Source: Thiobacillus sp.
GTDB lineage: Bacteria > Pseudomonadota > Gammaproteobacteria > Burkholderiales > Thiobacillaceae
Reading direction: 5' to 3'
DNA: 64,000 bases
Assembly: GCA_020057245.1 (NCBI GenBank)
Contig: JAGVGD010000012.1
Location: 1 to 64,000, forward strand
Shown: piece by piece, positions 50,860-62,044 of the stretch
How positions within the stretch are numbered: the first letter of the stretch is position 1
How the letters are laid out: every line of letters starts with the position of its first letter
Notes under the pieces: model-generated
The model's database searches: none
What the model was told of the DNA's origin: nothing
Seen by the model: only the letters and a program-made list of their open reading frames with translations
Program-made: the position numbers and the translations under genes

Positions 50860-52047
50860 ATGGCCTGGAACGACCCGCAATGGGGCAATAAAGGGGGGGG
50901 CGGCAAAAACAGCGGCCCGCCTGACCTGGATGAAATGTGGCGCCGTATCAACGCGCGGCTGAACGGCATGTTCGGCGGCAAGGGGGGCGGGCCGGAAGGC
51001 GGATCCCCTGACGTCATGCCGGGTGGCGGCAATCTGGTGGGCTTGCTGGCAGGGCTGGTGGCACTGGTGTGGCTGGCCAGCGGGTTTTACATTGTCGACC
51101 AGGGTCAGCGTGGCGTGGAGTTGCGTTTTGGCAAATACGTCGAAACCACCCAGCCGGGGCCGAACTGGCACATTCCGTGGCCGATCGAATCCCGCGAAGT
51201 GGTGAATATCGATCAAGTTCGCACGGTTGAAATCGGCTATCGCACCAATGTCAAAAACGAGATGCTGCGTGAGTCGCTGATGCTCACCGACGACGAAAAC
51301 ATCGTCGATCTGCAATTCGCCGTGCAGTACATCATCAAGGACCCCAAGGATTTCCTGTTTGTTAACCGCGCCACGGAAGAAGCGGTGCGGCAGGTGGCCG
51401 AGAGTGCGATGCGCGAGATCGTCGGCAGAAACAAAATGGACTTCGTGTTGTACGAGGGGCGTGCGGATATCGCAGCACGTGCCAAGTCCCTGACACAACA
51501 GATTCTCGACCGCTACAAGACCGGTGTCACGGTCAGTCAGCTGACGCTGCAGAACATCCAGCCGCCCGATCAGGTGCAGGCCGCATTCGATGATGCGGTC
51601 AAGGCCGGACAGGACCGTGAGCGGCTGAAGAACGAGGCCGAGGCTTATGCCAATAACGTGGTGCCGCGTGCGCGTGGTTTCGCTTCACGTCTCAAGGAAG
51701 AGGCCCAGGGGTATCAGCAGTCGGTGATCGCAAACGCCGAGGGCGAAGCGAACCGCTTCTCCCTGGTTGTCACGCAGTATGCGAAGGCGCCGCAGGTGAC
51801 GCGTGAGCGGATATATCTCGACACCATGCAGACCGTGATGAACAACACGACGAAAATCCTCGTCGACCAGAAGGGCAACAGTCTGTTGTATCTGCCGCTC
51901 GATAAATTGCAGCAGATTGTCGGCCAGCCATCAGCTGCCGAGCCGCTGTCGCAATTGCCTGCTGCCGAGTCGGCATCTGCCGCAACGTCGGCTGACCCGC
52001 GCTCGCGCGACGCTTTCCGCAGCCGTGACCGGGAGGATCGGCCATGA
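50860..52047 (+). CDS. hflK: HflK, FtsH-modulating membrane protein
   Basis: 395 residues. Glycine-rich N-terminus, one membrane helix (about 60-80) and a periplasmic SPFH/band-7 domain. With HflC it forms a cage around the FtsH protease. ATGA overlap with hflC. Confidence 0.96.
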   Translation: MAWNDPQWGNKGGGGKNSGPPDLDEMWRRINARLNGMFGGKGGGPEGGSPDVMPGGGNLVGLLAGLVALVWLASGFYIVDQGQRGVELRFGKYVETTQPGPNWHIPWPIESREVVNIDQVRTVEIGYRTNVKNEMLRESLMLTDDENIVDLQFAVQYIIKDPKDFLFVNRATEEAVRQVAESAMREIVGRNKMDFVLYEGRADIAARAKSLTQQILDRYKTGVTVSQLTLQNIQPPDQVQAAFDDAVKAGQDRERLKNEAEAYANNVVPRARGFASRLKEEAQGYQQSVIANAEGEANRFSLVVTQYAKAPQVTRERIYLDTMQTVMNNTTKILVDQKGNSLLYLPLDKLQQIVGQPSAAEPLSQLPAAESASAATSADPRSRDAFRSRDREDRP

Positions 52048-52925
52048 AATTCAACTTTGCGCCCGTTTTGATCGGGCTTGTCGTGCTGGCCGTGGTGCTG
52101 AGCGGCAGCATGTTTACCGTCAACCAGACCCAGAATGCGCTGGTGTTCCAGCTCGGGGAAGTCGTATCGGTCAAAACAAAACCGGGCTTGTATTTCAAGC
52201 TGCCGCTGGTGCAGAACGTGCGTTTCTTCGACACGCGCATTCTGACCCTCGACGATTCCGATCCGGAGAGCTTCATCACTTCGGAAAAGAAAAACGTGCT
52301 GGTGGACTCCTTCATCAAGTGGCGCGTCGTCAATGCCAAGCAGTTCTACGTTTCGGTGGGTGGCGACGAGAGCCGTGCGGCCATCCGGCTGAAGCAGACC
52401 GTGAATGATGGATTGCGCGCCGAGTTCGGCAAACGCACGATTAACGATGTGGTGTCGGGCAAGCGCGATGAGGTGATGCAAGCGATTCGGAATCAGGCGG
52501 ACCGCTTCGCCAGCACACTGGGGGTACAGGTGGTCGATGTGCGCATCAAGCGGGTCGAACTGCCGGCGTCGGTTTCCGAAAACGTGTATCGCCGGATGGA
52601 AGCTGAACGCAAGAAGGTGGCCAACGAGTTGCGCTCGACCGGCGCGGCGGAAGCCGAAAAAATCAAGGCCGATGCAGACAAGCAGAAGGAAGTGATCGTT
52701 GCCGAGGCTTATCGCGATGCACAGGGCGTCAAGGGCGAGGGCGATGCCAAAGCATCTGCGGTCTACGCGGCGGCCTATGGCAAGAACCCCGAGTTCTATG
52801 CGTTCTATCGCTCGATGCAGGCGTATCGCGAAAGCTTCAAGAGCAAGAGCGACATGATGGTGCTCGACCCCAGCGCTGCCTTCTTCAAATACATGAAGAA
52901 TCCGCGTGCTGCCGGTGGTCAATGA
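52044..52925 (+). CDS. hflC: HflC, FtsH-modulating membrane protein
   Basis: 293 residues. N-terminal membrane anchor (about 4-24) and SPFH domain followed by a long helical part (ERKKVANELRSTGAAEAEKIKADAD). Partner of HflK. ATGA overlap with the DUF2065 gene. Confidence 0.96.
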   Translation: MKFNFAPVLIGLVVLAVVLSGSMFTVNQTQNALVFQLGEVVSVKTKPGLYFKLPLVQNVRFFDTRILTLDDSDPESFITSEKKNVLVDSFIKWRVVNAKQFYVSVGGDESRAAIRLKQTVNDGLRAEFGKRTINDVVSGKRDEVMQAIRNQADRFASTLGVQVVDVRIKRVELPASVSENVYRRMEAERKKVANELRSTGAAEAEKIKADADKQKEVIVAEAYRDAQGVKGEGDAKASAVYAAAYGKNPEFYAFYRSMQAYRESFKSKSDMMVLDPSAAFFKYMKNPRAAGGQ

Positions 52926-53110
52926 CCGGCATTGACTGGCTTGCTGCAATTGGCGTGTTGCTGGTGATCGAAGGGGTGCTGCCATTTGCTGCACCCGCGG
53001 TCTGGCGCGATGGCTTTCGTCGGATGCTGGAACTCAGCGATGGCCAATTGCGTTTCATTGGCGCTGCCTCGATGTTGGGCGGCGTTTTTTTGTTGATTTT
53101 GTTGAATTGA
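52922..53110 (+). CDS. DUF2065 small membrane protein
   Basis: 62 residues, two hydrophobic helices separated by 'AVWRDGFRRMLELSDGQLR'. YjeT-like; this small protein commonly follows hflC. Function unknown. Confidence 0.88.
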   Translation: MTGIDWLAAIGVLLVIEGVLPFAAPAVWRDGFRRMLELSDGQLRFIGAASMLGGVFLLILLN

Positions 53111-53124
53111 ATTGTTGAACCGCA

Positions 53125-55433
<2,309 letters not shown>

Positions 55434-55458
55434 TGCCGGATATTAAAATCAATCAAAC

Positions 55459-55485
55459 AAAAAGCCGACACGAGGTCGGCTTTTT
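55459..55485. terminator. Bidirectional terminator between purA and tRNA-Leu
   Basis: Stem AGCCGAC/GTCGGCT with loop ACGAG, A run on one side and T run on the other. It serves purA (plus) and the tRNA gene (minus). Confidence 0.88.
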
Positions 55486-55494
55486 GCTTACAAC

Positions 55495-55579
55495 TGGTGC
55501 CCAGAAGAGGACTCGAACCTCCACACCTTGCGGCACACGGACCTGAACCGTGCGCGTCTACCAATTCCGCCATCTGGGC
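55495..55579 (-). tRNA. tRNA-Leu (anticodon CAG)
   Basis: 85 bases including an encoded 3' CCA. Acceptor arm GCCCAGA pairs with TCTGGGC; anticodon loop TTCAGGT; long variable arm typical of leucine; T-arm GGTTCGAGTCC. It reads CUG codons, the main leucine codon in this GC-rich genome. It ends just before the divergent rnr gene. Confidence 0.96.
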
Positions 55580-55613
55580 AATAAGGCGCGCATTCTAGAG
55601 AGCAGAGAATAAA

Positions 55614-57893
55614 TTGTCAACGAACAAATCACGCAGCCGTGCAGCGAAGCACAAAATTCCGGCGATCCGTCTGGCCGATCCGTTTTATGAACGTGAAATC
55701 GAACGCTATGAATCGCCCTTGCCCAGTCGCGAATACATTCTGCAACTGCTGACCGAGGCGGGCTGTCCGGTCGAGGCGGATGCGCTGGCCGAGCAGTTGC
55801 ACATCACGGATGACGAACGCGAACTGTTCCAGCGCCGTCTGGGTGCGATGCAGCGCGATGGCCAGCTGATGCTGAACCGCAAGCGCCTGCTTTGCCTGCC
55901 CGACAAGCTGGACCTCATCAAGGGACGCGTCGAAGGCCATCCGGACGGGTTCGGTTTTGTCGCGCCCGATGAAGGCGGCGACGACCTGTTCCTGTCGCCC
56001 AAGGAAATGCACCGCGTGTTGCACGGCGACAAAGTGCTGGTGCGGGTGGCCGGCTTTGACCGGCGTGGGCGGCGCGAAGCCAAGATCGTCGAGGTGCTGG
56101 AGCACGTCAACCAGTTCGTGGTCGGCCGCTATTACCTGGAAGAGGGCATCGGTTTTCTGATCGCGGAAAACCGCCGCATCAACCAGGACATTCTCGTCCC
56201 TGCCGGGAACGCGGGCGCGGCGCAGCCCGGTCAGGTCGTGACGGTGGAAATCGTTGCACAGCCTGGTGCGCATAGCGAAGCGATTGGCCGCGTGACGGAA
56301 GTGCTGGGCAGCTACACCGGATCGGGCATGGAAATCGAGATTGCTCTGCGCAAGCACGACCTGCCCTACGTGTTTCCGCCGGAGGTGGAAAAGCAGGCGG
56401 CCGCCTTGCCGAACAAGGTGATGAAAAAAGACATGGCTGGACGCGAAGACATTCGCCACCTGCCGCTGGTCACCATCGACGGCGAAACCGCGCGCGATTT
56501 CGACGATGCGGTGTATTGCGAGCCGCTCGGCCGCAGCGGCTTCCGCCTGGTCGTCGCGATTGCCGACGTCAGCCATTACGTCAAGCCGCATGATGCGCTC
56601 GACACGGAAGGATACGAGCGAGGCAACTCGGTGTATTTCCCGCGTCGTGTCATTCCCATGTTGCCCGAGGCGCTGTCCAACGGCCTGTGTTCGCTCAATC
56701 CGCAAGTGGACCGCCTGTCGATGGTGTGCGACATGCAGGTCAGCAGCACGGGCAGCATCAAGGAATACCGCTTCTATCCGGCGGTGATTTTTTCGCACGC
56801 TCGCCTGACCTACAATCAAGTGTGGGACTGGTTGTCCGGCGCAGTCAAACCGGATGCCCAGCAGGCTGAACTGATGCCGCATTTGCAGGCGCTGGATAAA
56901 TTGTTCCGCACCTTGTTGAAAGCACGCGCCAAACGCGGTGCGATCGATTTCGGCTCGACTGAAACGCAGATGCAGTTCGATGACGATGGCAAAATCAAGG
57001 CCATCGTGCCGGTGATTCGCAACGATGCCCACCGCATCATCGAGGAATGCATGCTGGCGGCCAACGTCTGCGCATCGGATTACCTGCACGTCAATGAGCA
57101 GCCTGCACTGTTCCGTGTCCACGAAGGCCCGACCCCGGAAAAACTCGCCGCGTTGCGTGGATTCATGGCCGAATTCGGCCTGGATCTGCCTGGCGGCGAC
57201 AAACCGCATGCCAAGGATTACGCTGCCTTGCTGGAGAAAATCAAGGGCCGCCCCGACCATGGCCTGCTGCAGACCGTGATGCTGCGCTCGTTGAAGCAGG
57301 CGGTTTACAGCCCGGACAACAAGGGGCACTTCGGCCTGGCTTATGAGGCGTATACCCACTTCACCTCGCCGATCCGTCGCTATCCCGATCTGCTGGTGCA
57401 TCGTGGCATCAAGGCCGTGTTGAAAGGCGAGAAGTTGCCCGGAAAAGGACTGGCGGAAGTCGGGGTGCATTGCTCGATGACCGAGCGCCGCGCCGACGAC
57501 GCCACCCGCGACGTCGACGCCTGGCTGAAGACCTACTTCATGCAGGACCGCATCGGCGACGAATACGACGGTACGGTGAGCGCGGTGACCAGCTTCGGCA
57601 TGTTCGTCGCGATCGATGACATCTTCATCGAAGGTCTGGTCCACGTCTCCGAACTTGGCCAGGATTATTTCCACTACGACCAGGCCAAGCACATGATGCT
57701 GGGCGAGCGCACGGGCAAGCGGTATCGCCTGGGCGACCGCGTACGCATCAAGGTGATGCGCGCCGACATCGAAACCAGCAAGATTGATTTTGCGCTGGTC
57801 GAGACGGTCGAGGCTACGGACGATGCGGCTGATGCGTCGTTCACTGCGAAAAAGAAATCGGGCCGGACAAAAGCCGGTGGCCACAGGAAATGA
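55614..57893 (+). CDS. rnr: Ribonuclease R
   Basis: 759 residues starting TTG at 55614. N-terminal helix-turn-helix and cold-shock domains, the RNB catalytic domain with TIDGETARDFDDAVYCE (catalytic Asp cluster), and a C-terminal S1 domain (GDEYDGTVSAVTSFGMFV), then a basic tail. It degrades structured RNA 3' to 5'. Only 34 bases separate it from the divergent tRNA-Leu. It overlaps rlmB (ATGA). Confidence 0.97.
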   Translation: MSTNKSRSRAAKHKIPAIRLADPFYEREIERYESPLPSREYILQLLTEAGCPVEADALAEQLHITDDERELFQRRLGAMQRDGQLMLNRKRLLCLPDKLDLIKGRVEGHPDGFGFVAPDEGGDDLFLSPKEMHRVLHGDKVLVRVAGFDRRGRREAKIVEVLEHVNQFVVGRYYLEEGIGFLIAENRRINQDILVPAGNAGAAQPGQVVTVEIVAQPGAHSEAIGRVTEVLGSYTGSGMEIEIALRKHDLPYVFPPEVEKQAAALPNKVMKKDMAGREDIRHLPLVTIDGETARDFDDAVYCEPLGRSGFRLVVAIADVSHYVKPHDALDTEGYERGNSVYFPRRVIPMLPEALSNGLCSLNPQVDRLSMVCDMQVSSTGSIKEYRFYPAVIFSHARLTYNQVWDWLSGAVKPDAQQAELMPHLQALDKLFRTLLKARAKRGAIDFGSTETQMQFDDDGKIKAIVPVIRNDAHRIIEECMLAANVCASDYLHVNEQPALFRVHEGPTPEKLAALRGFMAEFGLDLPGGDKPHAKDYAALLEKIKGRPDHGLLQTVMLRSLKQAVYSPDNKGHFGLAYEAYTHFTSPIRRYPDLLVHRGIKAVLKGEKLPGKGLAEVGVHCSMTERRADDATRDVDAWLKTYFMQDRIGDEYDGTVSAVTSFGMFVAIDDIFIEGLVHVSELGQDYFHYDQAKHMMLGERTGKRYRLGDRVRIKVMRADIETSKIDFALVETVEATDDAADASFTAKKKSGRTKAGGHRK

Positions 57894-58636
57894 GCGAGAA
57901 GTCTCCTGAAAAGCTGATTTATGGCTTTCATGCCGTGTTGGCGCGCTTGCGTCATGACCCGGCAGGCGTGATCGATATCTACATCGACCTCACTCGCCGT
58001 GACGCGCGCGCGCGCGATCTGGTCGCGCAGGCCAAGACTTGCCAGGTCAACCTCGCGCAAGTCGAACCCGCGCGGCTGGCGCGGCTGGTGGGTAAGGAAA
58101 TCAAGCATCAAGGCGTGGTGGCGCGGGTCAAGCCGGTCAAGCTCAGCCAGTCGCTCGATGACATCCTGGAAAACATTCAGGGCGCAGCATTGTTGCTGAT
58201 CCTTGACGGCGTGACTGACCCGCACAATCTGGGTGCGATTTTGCGGTCTGCGGACGCCTTTGGCGTGCATGCGGTGATTGCGCCGAAGGACAACGCGGTC
58301 GGTATCAATGCCACTGTTGAAAAGGTGGCTTCAGGCGCGGCTGAAACAGTGCCTTACATCATGGTCACCAATCTGGCGCGTACCATCGACGACCTTAAGG
58401 AACACAACATCTGGGTGATCGCGGCTGACATGGACGGCGAGCAGACGCTGTCCGGTATCGACGCGAAAGTGGGCATAGCCTGGGTGCTGGGATCGGAAGG
58501 CGAGGGGATCCGGCGTCTGGTCAAAAAAAGTTGCGATCAGGTTGCGCGGATTCCGCTTGGCGGCACGGTCGAGAGCCTCAATGTGTCGGTTTCGGCAGCC
58601 CTGTGCCTCTATGAAACGGTGCGCCAACGTTCCTGA
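57890..58636 (+). CDS. rlmB: 23S rRNA (guanosine-2'-O-)-methyltransferase RlmB
   Basis: 248 residues, SPOUT fold with N-terminal substrate domain. Motifs ILDGVTDPHNLGAILRSADAFG, LGSEGEGIRRL and SLNVSVSAALCLYE form the knot. It methylates G2251. rnr-rlmB order is conserved. Confidence 0.97.
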   Translation: MSEKSPEKLIYGFHAVLARLRHDPAGVIDIYIDLTRRDARARDLVAQAKTCQVNLAQVEPARLARLVGKEIKHQGVVARVKPVKLSQSLDDILENIQGAALLLILDGVTDPHNLGAILRSADAFGVHAVIAPKDNAVGINATVEKVASGAAETVPYIMVTNLARTIDDLKEHNIWVIAADMDGEQTLSGIDAKVGIAWVLGSEGEGIRRLVKKSCDQVARIPLGGTVESLNVSVSAALCLYETVRQRS

Positions 58637-58858
58637 ACCGCGCTGTTGTTGCCTGGTTTGAGGCTTTTTCTTGCCAAGTGGGCGCATGCCCTGCATACTT
58701 ATCGACCGGACGGGTCTTTTGGTTTGCCTTTTTCCTGGCTATCTGTACTGACATCCGCCATTTGGCGCGTTTGCTGCGGTTCGCATGACGAGCCGAAGCA
58801 TTCTCAGCGCTGGCGCATGGCTCGCCGCGTTATGGGCTTATCAATTTAGGGACACACT

Positions 58859-59122
58859 ATGGCAAAAGAAGAACTGGTAGAAATCGAAGGGGTAGTCAAC
58901 GAGGTGTTGCCGCAAACGCGCTTTCGCGTGACGCTCGACAATGGGGTTGAAATCATTGCCTACGCATCCGGAAAAATGCGCAAACACCGCATCCGTATTC
59001 TGACCGGCGACAAGGTCACGATTGAAATGTCGCCTTACGACATGACCAAGGGGCGGATCAATTTCCGCCACAAGGACACCCAGGTCCAAATGCCTCCGTC
59101 GATGCCAAGAAAATACAAGTAA
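58859..59122 (+). CDS. infA: Translation initiation factor IF-1
   Basis: 87 residues, S1-like fold, starting [18 protein letters not shown]. The C-terminal extension ([12 protein letters not shown]) is usual for the second IF-1 type of betaproteobacteria. 222 bases without a gene precede it and probably hold its promoter and a leader. Confidence 0.95.
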   Translation: MAKEELVEIEGVVNEVLPQTRFRVTLDNGVEIIAYASGKMRKHRIRILTGDKVTIEMSPYDMTKGRINFRHKDTQVQMPPSMPRKYK

Positions 59123-59197
59123 GCGGTTTTTGATCCAGCCTCTTTGCTGAACGTCCTGCACATTCATCAAGCAAAAACGCCAGATCGATTACAAATG

Positions 59198-59234
59198 AAA
59201 AAAGCCGGGGTCGCGTTGCCGCCCCGGCTTTTTT
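59198..59234. terminator. Bidirectional terminator between infA and ycaO
   Basis: Stem AGCCGGGG/CCCCGGCT with an 11-base loop, A run before and T run after. It lies between convergent genes. Confidence 0.92.
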
Positions 59235-59237
59235 CAT

Positions 59238-60953
59238 TCAGGCGCGCACCTTGCGGTAAGCCTCCAGCAGGCGTTGATGGATCGCGCTGCCTTCAAAATT
59301 GCTGCCGAGTGCAGTCAGTCCGAAAAACCGCTGGTCCTGATTGAACAAGGCGAATGCCGTCTGCAGGGTTTCGCGGCCGTATAGTAGCGCCAGTGACGAT
59401 TCGAACGGACTGGGGTCAGCCAGTCGTGCAAGATCGGCGATGCAACGGTAGACCTTCAGTCGCGCTTCGCTGCGCTGGCCGTACTGCGCGATCCAGGTGC
59501 AGCCTTCGAGGATGGCGTCATCGTCGCCGATCGCCAGCGCCAGCAGCAATTTGATTTCGCCCACACGGATATCGGTCCACGCCGAGCCGGGGTCGGGCGC
59601 CAGCCCGATCAGCACCGTCACCAAGCGGTCGTCCGCCAGTTCCAGTTCATCCATCAGATCAAGCAGATCGGCGCATTCGTCGTCGCTGAGCTCGGGCAGG
59701 CGCGACAGGGCCGGGCGGATGAGATTGCCGACGCTGTTGTTTTCGAACTCGAGTTCTTCGACCGGATAGATCTCGGAGACGCCCGGCACCAGGATGCGGC
59801 AGGCGTAGACGCCGAGATGGGTGAAATCGGCGATATAGAGTTCATATCCGGCTTCGTGCAGGGCGTTCACCGACCACGTGTAGTCCTCCTCGGTCGTGGT
59901 GCCGAAATTCCAGTCGACGAATTCGAAATCGGGGGTGTCGCGCAGGAACTGCCAGCTGATGACGCCGCTGGAATCGACGAAATGGATCTCCAGGTTTTGC
60001 GGATCGGCGATTTCGGCCTGGTCGAAGCCGGGTGCGGGAAAGCCAGCCAGCGAATCAAGTGCGCGCCCCTGCAGCAGTTCGGTCAGCGCGCGCTCCAGCG
60101 CCACCTCGAAGCGCGGATGCGCGCCGAAGCTGGCAAAGCAGCCTTGATCGTCCGGATGCAGCAGGGTGACGTTCATCACCGGATACCTGCCGCCGAGCGA
60201 GGCGTCCTTCACCAGGATGCCGAAGCCCGCTTCGCGCAGACCGTGAATGCCGGCGGCGATGTGCGGGTAGCGGTTGATCACGGCCTCGGGTACGTCAGGC
60301 AGGCACAGGCCTTCTTCGATGATGCGGAACTTGATGTGGCGCTCGAATATTTCGGCCAGCGCCTGGGTACGCGCTTCCATCAGCGTATTGCCGGCCGACA
60401 TGCCGTTGCTGACGTAGAGATTGCCGATCAGGTTGACCGGGAAATACGCAGTCTTGCCGTCGCGCAGGCGCTGATAGGGGATGGCGCAGATGCCGCGCTC
60501 GGCATTGCCGGAATTGAGGTCGATCAGCTGATCGGCGCTCACGCTGTCATCCGGGTTGTAGAACGCGTGCAATTCCGGGGTCAGCAAACCGGCTGGCCAG
60601 GCATCGCCATCATTCACGTCAAACCAGCGCTCGTCTGGATGGTGAACGTAGCTGCGCTGGGCGATGGTTTCGCCCAGATAGAAATGGGTCCAGAAGTAGT
60701 TGGTCGACAGCCGCTCGAAATACTCGCCCAGTGCGCTTGCCCGCGCGGCCAGTTCTGACGCGCCCTTGCCATTGGTAAACAGCAGCGGGCAGTCGCGATC
60801 GCGGATGTGCACCGACCATACGCCTTCCACCGGGTTGAGCCAGGAGCGCTCCTCGATATGAAATCCCAGCGCGTCGAGTTTGGATTGCAGGGTGGCGATG
60901 GAGGCTTCGAGCGAAGCGTCCTTGCCGGGGATGAAGTGCTCGGTGGCTGACAT
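59238..60953 (-). CDS. ycaO: YcaO, ribosomal protein S12 methylthiotransferase accessory factor
   Basis: 571 residues from the ATG at 60953, which gives the same N-terminus as E. coli YcaO (FIPGKD.SLE); no purine-rich ribosome site precedes it. N-terminal YcaO ATP-binding domain with 'NGKGASELAARASALGEYFERLSTNYFW', 'ISNGMSAGNT'-type glycine loop (here SNGMSAGNT) and 'FASFGAHPRFEVALERALTELLQGR', then a C-terminal TPR-like domain. In E. coli it aids RimO in beta-methylthiolation of S12. No peptide-precursor gene is nearby, so a RiPP role is unlikely. Confidence 0.94.
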   Translation of the reverse strand: MSATEHFIPGKDASLEASIATLQSKLDALGFHIEERSWLNPVEGVWSVHIRDRDCPLLFTNGKGASELAARASALGEYFERLSTNYFWTHFYLGETIAQRSYVHHPDERWFDVNDGDAWPAGLLTPELHAFYNPDDSVSADQLIDLNSGNAERGICAIPYQRLRDGKTAYFPVNLIGNLYVSNGMSAGNTLMEARTQALAEIFERHIKFRIIEEGLCLPDVPEAVINRYPHIAAGIHGLREAGFGILVKDASLGGRYPVMNVTLLHPDDQGCFASFGAHPRFEVALERALTELLQGRALDSLAGFPAPGFDQAEIADPQNLEIHFVDSSGVISWQFLRDTPDFEFVDWNFGTTTEEDYTWSVNALHEAGYELYIADFTHLGVYACRILVPGVSEIYPVEELEFENNSVGNLIRPALSRLPELSDDECADLLDLMDELELADDRLVTVLIGLAPDPGSAWTDIRVGEIKLLLALAIGDDDAILEGCTWIAQYGQRSEARLKVYRCIADLARLADPSPFESSLALLYGRETLQTAFALFNQDQRFFGLTALGSNFEGSAIHQRLLEAYRKVRA

Positions 60954-61318
60954 GGGGGAGGACCGGATTGTGAACTGCCGACAGCATAAGCCATGCGTCA
61001 AGTGTGGCGTCAAATGATGGGCGTCCGCCCTTTTCCGGATGGCCATCCCGCGCCATGTTCAGCCACTTTGCGCGGCGTATGGACTTGCCGAAAATTGCCT
61101 TCTACGGACCTGCACATGCAGTGCGCAGACCTTTGTTCTGTACGCGGTGTGATGCAATCAGCCGGAAGATTTTGCAGTGACGCGCAATACCCGTGTGGCG
61201 CGTGAACGCTGTGTGGGTGCGACAAAATGCCTAATTGATGTCTTGGCGCAGCGGAATAAGATGCGCCGGCGTGAACGAGTTACACCCATAAACCAATCGC
61301 CCTCAGGGAGAATAAATA
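60954..61318. other. 365-base non-coding region between ycaO and the PEP-CTERM genes
   Basis: No gene is supported on either strand. The only suggestive element is a weak sigma-70-like promoter at 61235-61262. No metal-responsive operator or sigma-54 site of correct spacing was found by eye. Confidence 0.6.
61235..61262 (+). promoter_or_regulatory. Candidate promoter for PEP-CTERM/TonB operon
   Basis: TTGATG, 16-base spacer, TAAGAT; four of six matches in each box. It lies 57 bases before the first start codon. Confidence 0.35.
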
Positions 61319-62023
61319 ATGTCGATTGCAATATCCAGGCTGGCGCGCCGCGCCGTATTCCTGTCCACAGGCGCCGTGGCAATATTTGCTGGCGCGCCGG
61401 CCCTTGCCCATGAAGTGACCTACAGCGTGACGCAGATGTACAACCAGGTTGTGTATGACGCTTCCAATCCGACCTGGGACACGTACTTTACCGGCACCTT
61501 CGATTTCAACGAACACACCGGCACCGTCTCGAATCTGCAGGGATCGCTGAGCCAGGCCATGACCGGCAACACCGCGTTCCGGGCGCTGGATTACCAGCTG
61601 TCCTCGGTCTATGACGCCACGCTCGGCGGTCTGTTGGTGTCGGTGTTTCATCAGAACACGACGGACGTTTTTCAGGGTGGCGGTTTCGTTACGGGCGGCA
61701 TGAAGGAGTATGGCAACCAGAACGCCTACGCCACGATTTTCGTGAACACACTCGACCCTACGGCTGCGCTGACCACGGCACAGGTCGCCAAACTGGCCTA
61801 CGGCGACTGCACAACGGGCAGCCTGATGGGCATGGGAATGGGCGCCAAGACCTGCATGACCGGCTGGGTGGGCACGGCGGCCGACCTGTCGGGCGGCACG
61901 ATGCAGGGCACCTATCCCATCAGCCAGACCATCGCCGCCGTGCCGGAAGCCGACACCTGGGCCATGTTGCTGGCTGGTTTGGGGCTGGTTGGCTTTGCTG
62001 CACGTCGTCGCGAACTTGTCTGA
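61319..62023 (+). CDS. PEP-CTERM protein A, predicted mature N-terminal histidine
   Basis: 234 residues. Signal peptide (1-30, APALA) is followed by H31. The C-terminal sorting signal starts at about 208: VPEADTWAMLLAGLGLVG then AARRR, the PEP-CTERM tripartite form recognised by exosortase. The central domain has EHTGTVSNLQG (64-74), C164 and an MGMGMGAKTCMTG stretch with C179. It is a paralogue of the next gene. GGGAG precedes the ATG. It is exported and probably anchored or released by exosortase; its function is unknown. Confidence 0.85.
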   Translation: MSIAISRLARRAVFLSTGAVAIFAGAPALAHEVTYSVTQMYNQVVYDASNPTWDTYFTGTFDFNEHTGTVSNLQGSLSQAMTGNTAFRALDYQLSSVYDATLGGLLVSVFHQNTTDVFQGGGFVTGGMKEYGNQNAYATIFVNTLDPTAALTTAQVAKLAYGDCTTGSLMGMGMGAKTCMTGWVGTAADLSGGTMQGTYPISQTIAAVPEADTWAMLLAGLGLVGFAARRRELV

Positions 62024-62044
62024 TATTCCTCAAAGGAGCTTGAA

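Noticed and set aside
55629..57884. 751-codon open frame antisense to rnr
   Set aside because: Shadow of rnr; no start signal or domain.
58646..58849. Possible 67-codon gene before infA
   Set aside because: No ribosome site and atypical composition; more likely the infA leader.
59238..61046. YcaO as a RiPP-modifying enzyme
   Set aside because: Sequence follows E. coli YcaO over the full length including the C-terminal TPR part, and no precursor peptide or partner gene is near.
61216..61230. Possible sigma-54 promoter before the PEP-CTERM genes
   Set aside because: GG and GC are 11 bases apart instead of the required 10, and the rest of the consensus is absent.
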